Assembly: GCA_003988855.1 (NCBI GenBank)
Contig: QYAI01000283.1
Location: forward strand, 1 to 11,880
Length of the DNA stretch: 11,880 bases
Direction of reading: 5' to 3'
Origin: Arachnopeziza araneosa
Taxonomy: Eukaryota; Ascomycota; Leotiomycetes; Helotiales; Arachnopezizaceae
Positions within the stretch are counted from its first letter, which is position 1. Each line of letters starts with the position of its first letter. A program made the translations under genes and the position numbers. The notes beneath the pieces were generated by a model that was not told the origin of the DNA, ran no database searches, and saw only the letters and a program-made list of their open reading frames with translations. Below are positions 8,164 through 11,880 of the stretch, piece by piece.

Positions 8164-8168
8164 AAATA
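8164..8168. repeat. Right target-site duplication of solo LTR 2
   Basis: AAATA, identical to 7815-7819; its last A is the first base of the presumed former start codon (8168-8170). Confidence 0.88.
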
Positions 8169-9190
8169 TACCTAGAACTTCAGTAATATCCGAAAATCAA
8201 CAAAAGATTAAAGCAGCTGCTAAATAGCTTTATAGCTTGCTAGAAAGTAGCAAAGAAAAGCTTATAACTGTTACTCGAATCTATAGAATTTCTTAGTACG
8301 CTTATGCTATTCGAATAGCTGCAAAACGCATACTACTTAAGAAGCGTAGTAATAAAAGCTTGCTGTATACTATAAGTAGCAATAATTAAATCTTATTTAA
8401 AGCAAATAAAAAAGTTATACTTAGATACTACGCAAAGCAAGCAGAACTAAGTTAGCTTAAAGTAACAAAACAGCTAATTCGCAGCGCAATTACATTCTTG
8501 CTGTCAAAGCAAAACTAGCTAGAACTGTCTAATAAGTAGTTTAATAATTAGTTTAAAGCAAAATTTAACAAGAAAAAGCTTTAAACTATACAAACAAAAC
8601 TTATCGCACAAAAGCGCCTTAAATTACATACTAAACAAGACGTAAAAAGCTAGTTTGCTTAATACTGTGCGACGCTAAAAAAACACTAAATTACAAAAGC
8701 AAAGAAAGTTTAGAATATAAACAAAACTAGCGTACAAGTTAGAGTTCTTTCTTTCGAACAAGTAGTCGTTCTATACTTTCTTACAGAGCTATATACTAGT
8801 AAGTTTAAGAATTGCAAATTGTTAACTGTTGTAAAAACAATAAACGCAGCTAGTTAGCATTTTTTTGCTTTCGTAATTTCGCTTAGTAAAGCAGTTATAA
8901 AGAGCTAAGTTAATAGTAAGCTTTCTAGCAACACTGTAATTACTTTTACGAATACTAGATATACTAATAATAGTGTAATTATAAAATAGCTTGATTTCTT
9001 TATTAAACATATTAGTGCGAAGTTAAATTGCTCTTAGCAGCTGCTTTTTTGCGACAGCTACACTACTTACAAATACTCTTCTTTTGCGGCAAAGTACTAT
9101 ATTGCAATATTTACTTATTCTTCGCACGAAACGCACGCTTTACAACTTCTTGACGTAAAGCTGTTTCGAAAGTAAAAAGAAGTTAACAAA
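8168..9190 (+). pseudogene. Fot1/pogo-type DDE transposase relic (B), 3'-truncated
   Basis: One frame can be followed from ATA at 8168 (probable ATG to ATA) to about 9190 without a frameshift, broken only by stops at likely Trp, Arg and Gln positions. The N-terminus reads PRTSVISENQQKI, then RIAAKRILLKKRSNKSL, a helix-turn-helix and CENP-B-like DNA-binding region. The DDE domain follows. The first catalytic Asp is Asn at 8720-8722 (NINKT; family NIDET). VLSFEQVVVLYFLTELY and LLTVVKTINAA come next. The second Asp is kept at 9053-9055 (FCDSYTTYKY) and the third at 9152-9154 (HALQLLDVKLF), with 32 residues between them. It differs clearly from relic A, so it is another pogo subfamily. CpG is frequent (about 30 in 8281-9180). 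The C-terminal part and 3' inverted repeat are missing; gypsy element 2 takes over near 9190. Confidence 0.87.
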
Positions 9191-9299
9191 GTACTAAATG
9201 TAGAAAAAACTAAAGAAAATAAAAATCAAAAGTTTTACTTGTTATAAAAAGTACACTGTAATTTACAAAAATAGCATTAAAATTAAGTATCAACTAATT

Positions 9300-9990
9300 A
9301 TAAAAAAAAAGTACTATTTGTGTGTTAAAGAAACTAGCTTTATAAAACTTTAAGAAAAAAAATACTAAATTTTTTTAAACTAGTTAAAAAAAATATAGCT
9401 AAAAACAATAAATTAGCAGTATACTTTTAAAAAAATTAAAGAAAAACTTAATAAAGCACTAGCTCTAAAGAAAATCTACTAATATTTAAAAATAAATAAG
9501 CTAGATTAATACTAGATTAACATACTAGACAAACAAAAGTACTTTAAGTTGTGTACAACTAAAGAAAAAAACTTGCAACATTTAGTAATTTATATTTTAT
9601 TAGAAAAAACAAAAACAGTTAAAGCAATAATTAATTCTAAAGCAACTAAAAATTTTATTTACTTTAAAGTAGTACTAAACTATTACTTTACTACACGAGT
9701 TAAAGCTAGAAATTACTTGTTAACAGTAGTAAACAAAATACTAGCAGCAAGAAAACACGTAAATGTAAAAACAAAAATAATAAATATAAAAATTAAAAAA
9801 CACTTAAAAAAATAGTTTTTAACGTAGTTAAAATAAAACGCTATAATATAATACTAAAGATGCTATAGATAAAAAAACATAATCTAACGATTAACTAAGC
9901 TTTAGAAAAATTAAAACTAAACAAGTGTTTGTGTTTAGTAGTTACATATAACTTAAAGAAACTTTGCGCTAGTTTTTAAGAAGAAAAAAA
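9300..9990 (+). pseudogene. Gypsy element 2: end of gag and aspartic protease
   Basis: One frame runs from 9309 to 9815 with stops only at likely Gln or Trp positions. At 9312-9353 the spacing fits a degenerate CCHC knuckle (first Cys as Tyr, then Cys at 9321-9323), preceded by Lys. The stop-free stretch from the ATG at 9549 to 9815 holds the protease: HLVIYILLEKTKTVKAIINSK and LLTVVNKILAARKHVNV. The catalytic DSG is NSK at 9633-9641. The frame shifts at about 9820, and the domain ends with IKRYNIILKML and KKHNLTIN* near 9890, the family's ILGMPWL.KHNP.INW. The ATG at 9549 is internal to the polyprotein and is not a gene start. Confidence 0.8.
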
Positions 9991-10014
9991 GTACTAAGCT
10001 AAAAACTTGTTGCT

Positions 10015-10880
10015 AAAAAAAATACTAGCAGAATATTATAAATACTTAAAGTTATTTAGGAAAAAAAAAAACAAGAAAGTATTACTTTGTTACAGCAGTT
10101 AAAATTATAAAATACTTTTAATAAAAAAAGCAAACTAATGTTTTAACTAATACATGCTATGTTAAAAAAAAACTTAAAAACTCTTAGAAAGTATCTTAAC
10201 ACAAACTTAAATTTTTTTTTATATAAAAGCTTAGTTTTGTTTGTAAACTAAAAAAAATAACAGTTAGCAACTTTGTGTAAACTACAAGTTTCTAAACAAT
10301 ATAACTATTAAAAACTAATACTTGCTACTATTAGCAAATAAATTAAAAAATAAGCTTAAAGAAGCAGTGCGCTTTACTAAGCTAAACTTAAAAAAAAGCA
10401 TATAACTTAATTTAAATAAAAGCTAAAGAAAAAGCAAAAACAGCATTTAGAATTTGCTACAGACATTACAAGTATTTAGTAATGATAAAAGCACTAATTT
10501 TAAAAACTTTTAACTTAGAAAAAAAAATTACTGTAAAAACAAACGCTTTAGACTTTGCTATAAAAGCAGTATTAAGCTAAAAAAAAAGTTAAAAGAAAAA
10601 TAGCAACTAGTAGCTTACTACTTTAAAAAACTATTACTAGCAAAACTAAACTATAATATATATAACAAGAAACTACTAGCAATAGTAAAAGTATTAAGAA
10701 AATAAAAAGTTTATTTAAAAAAGCTAAAACATTAAGTACAAATATTTACAAATTATAAGAACTTAGTTTATTTTACTACAACAAAAGTACTAAACAAAAA
10801 ACAAGTATAATAAGCTAAAACACTAGCTTAGTACAATTTTAAATTTTTATATATTAAAAAAACTAAAAACAAAAAAGCAA
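10015..10880 (+). pseudogene. Gypsy element 2: reverse transcriptase and RNase H, joined by an internal deletion
   Basis: Readable motifs are LAEYYKYLKLF (start of RT), CVNYKFLNNITIKN*YLLLLANKL, and RFTKLNL with its catalytic Asp as Asn at 10385-10387. AYNLI*IKAKEKAKTAFRI and HYKYLVM (ending at 10484) follow in a shifted frame. The next codons read IKALILKTFNLEKKITVKTNALDFA, which is the start of RNase H (KTNALD at 10536-10553; family ETDASD). The palm segment with the YxDD box, the thumb and the connection, roughly 90 or more residues, is therefore missing at about 10485. RNase H continues with RNYQQ*KY*ENKKFI*KS and NYKNLVYFTTTKVLN to about 10800. Confidence 0.82.
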
Positions 10881-11268
10881 ATGCTTTTAGCCAAAAAAAA
10901 TATATATAATACTAAACAAGAATTTAACTATGCTATCTTAAGAAAAAAAAACAAAAAATTAATAGCAAACTATATAAAAATTGCAGCAATATTAAAAACT
11001 AAAATATTATAAAAACTTAAAATTTTTTAAAAACAATATTGTAGTTAAAGTTTAAAAAAAAAAATTACTACAGCAAACAGCATTATTAGATTTTAAAGCA
11101 AAGTATACATTCTAGCAAGTTTAAGAAGCAAGTTTATTAAAAAGCAATATAAACTGCTAGCATATAAATACTAAAAAGTAGCAAAAACAATTTTTTTTTT
11201 TTTACAAAACTACTATGCGCTAAAGATTAGAAAGACAATTTAAAATATAGTAACAAAATATAATAATA
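10880..11268 (+). pseudogene. Gypsy element 2: RNase H linker and start of integrase zinc region
   Basis: After the RNase H tail (KKTKNKKANAFS near 10855-10890) the sequence reaches KKQYKLLAYKY*KVAKTI and NYYALKIRKTI*NIVTKY (11140-11265). This matches the zinc-binding head of gypsy integrases (family pattern H...GH.GV.KT...RR.YYWP.M...I..YV..C). Both His positions are now Tyr, consistent with CA to TA changes. The match stops at about 11268, before the two zinc Cys, and base composition changes abruptly. The catalytic core is absent from this window. Confidence 0.65.
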
Positions 11269-11520
11269 GTCGGTGCTTTTCCACGCACGAGCAGGCTCTA
11301 GTAGTCGAAGAAAGCAAAGGTTTACCTGCAAGCAAAACGTCTACCTTTAAAATTGCGACTAAAAGTACTATAGTAGAAACAAATTGTAAAGTGTAGTTGT
11401 AAAAAAATGCATTTCTAATTCTATAAGAAGCGGCTATTTATGTCCGCCTAGCCTCGTCACATGACTGTCGCACGTGACAGTTATGTAAGAGTAAATAATC
11501 TTATAACAGAAGTGCCTCTC
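11269..11520. other. GC-richer remnant of unknown origin, possible LTR piece
   Basis: This stretch has clearly more G+C and CpG than its flanks (for example CCACGCACGAGCAGG, GTCCGCC). It has no readable protein in any frame. The part from TGCTTTTCC (11274) to CGTGACA (11479) has TG...CA ends. The minus-strand reading begins TGTCACGTGCGACAG, like a retrotransposon LTR. The bases beside it (GTCGG and GTTAT) do not form a duplication, so this stays a suggestion. It sits at the breakpoint of gypsy element 2. Confidence 0.4.
11460..11485. repeat. Inverted repeat centred on a CACGTG box
   Basis: CATGACTGTC (11460-11469) and GACAGTTATG (11476-11485) are inverted copies with one C/T-type mismatch and a 6-base spacer. 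CACGTG, the core bound by bHLH factors, lies at 11471-11476. A further imperfect inverted pair, GTTATGTAAG (11480-11489) and CTTATAAC (11500-11507), overlaps it. Confidence 0.6.
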
Positions 11521-11880
11521 TAAAGAAAAAACTTTTATGTTTTTATAAGAAAGATACTACTAATTAAAAAGCCTTTAGTGCTTTTACTTCTGTTGTTGCT
11601 TTTTGCCTTGTCTGCTATTACTTTTTTTAAACTTCTACTTTAACACTGCTAAAGATGTTTAGTAGCTAATCTATAGCTAAAGTAAACTGCTATAATACTA
11701 AAGTAAAACAAAGTTAAATAATTAGTATAGCTAATTTTACTAACTATATTGTAAGCTATATAGTACGTAACTTAAGTGCTTGTAGCCTAGCTAGTTTACT
11801 AGTAAGCTATTGTAGAACTTTAGTTAATTTTCTAGCTAGAAGTTTAGTTAGTTTACTAGTAAGCTATTAAAGAAATTTAG
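11521..11880. other. AT-rich non-coding stretch with a 20-bp direct repeat
   Basis: No coding motif was found on either strand. A 20-base sequence starting TAGTTTACTAGTAAG is repeated exactly at 11792-11811 and 11849-11868, 57 bases apart, and a degenerate third copy may lie near 11735-11756. The array may continue beyond the right edge. Confidence 0.5.

Larger units (their letters stand above)
9200..11268 (+). mobile_element. Ty3/gypsy relic (element 2), truncated at both ends
   Basis: Gag, protease, reverse transcriptase, RNase H and the start of integrase follow one another on the plus strand. The sequence is unlike element 1 (its protease and RT motifs differ), so it is a separate family. 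No LTR is found at either side. The left edge abuts pogo relic B near 9190-9300, and the right edge ends in the integrase zinc region at about 11268. CpG is rare (about six in 9300-10200). Confidence 0.75.

Noticed and set aside
8822..9010. A 62-codon open frame on the minus strand
   Set aside because: It lies antisense to the pogo B transposase, whose plus-strand reading is recognisable throughout; it is a chance frame.
9549..9815. An 88-codon gene
   Set aside because: It is the aspartic protease part of gypsy element 2; the frame is readable upstream of the ATG from 9309 and downstream after a shift.
11274..11479. A defined LTR with TG...CA ends
   Set aside because: Five bases on each side (GTCGG, GTTAT) do not match and no second copy is present, so the ends cannot be confirmed.
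1..11880. An undescribed defence or biosynthetic system, tRNA, rRNA or CRISPR array
   Set aside because: Every stretch with readable protein similarity belongs to a known transposon family, the remaining segments show no conserved coding, and no regular spaced repeats or tRNA-like folds were seen.

Overview
The window contains no intact gene. It is a block of decayed, nested transposable elements, most likely an AT-rich, gene-poor compartment of a filamentous ascomycete (Pezizomycotina) genome. Three things point there. The families present (Fot1/pogo transposases, a Ty1/copia element, chromodomain Ty3/gypsy elements) are typical of such fungi. The sequence is very rich in TA, with nearly all in-frame stops at positions where the family has Trp, Gln or Arg. 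Substitutions at conserved residues are mostly G-to-A or C-to-T (Asp to Asn, Glu to Lys, Gly to Lys/Ser/Arg, His to Tyr). That is the expected footprint of repeat-induced point mutation (RIP). The family calls rest on reading degenerate translations by eye; no database search was possible.

Layout. 1-730, minus strand: front two thirds of a Fot1/pogo transposase, running off the left edge. 740-2545, plus: a copia pol fragment (pre-integrase zinc region, integrase core, Ser/Asn/Lys-rich linker), interrupted at 1517-1635 by a 119-bp TG...CA insertion with a 5-bp target duplication. About 2560-7343, plus: a chromovirus-type gypsy element (gag zinc knuckle, protease, reverse transcriptase, RNase H, integrase, chromodomain, probable 3' LTR at 7056-7343), lacking its 5' end and interrupted at 3950-4280 by a solo LTR. 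7344-7690: unassigned. 7691-9190, plus: a second, different pogo transposase, with a second solo LTR of the same family (7820-8163) placed just before its start codon. About 9200-11268, plus: a second gypsy element (gag, protease, RT/RNase H with an internal deletion, start of integrase), cut off at both ends. 11269-11520: a GC-richer remnant with nested palindromes, unassigned. 11520-11880: AT-rich DNA with a 20-bp direct repeat.

The insertions give a relative order. The copia element predates the 119-bp insertion. Gypsy element 1 and pogo element 2 both predate the solo LTRs. The LTR at 7820-8163 keeps far more G+C than its sister at 3950-4280. CpG is kept about five times more often in the pogo (and, less so, copia) segments than in the gypsy segments, so the parts have had different mutation histories. 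I found no tRNA, rRNA, CRISPR array, host gene or new functional system. The most informative structures are the two solo LTRs with perfect target duplications and the very short LTR-like insertion.
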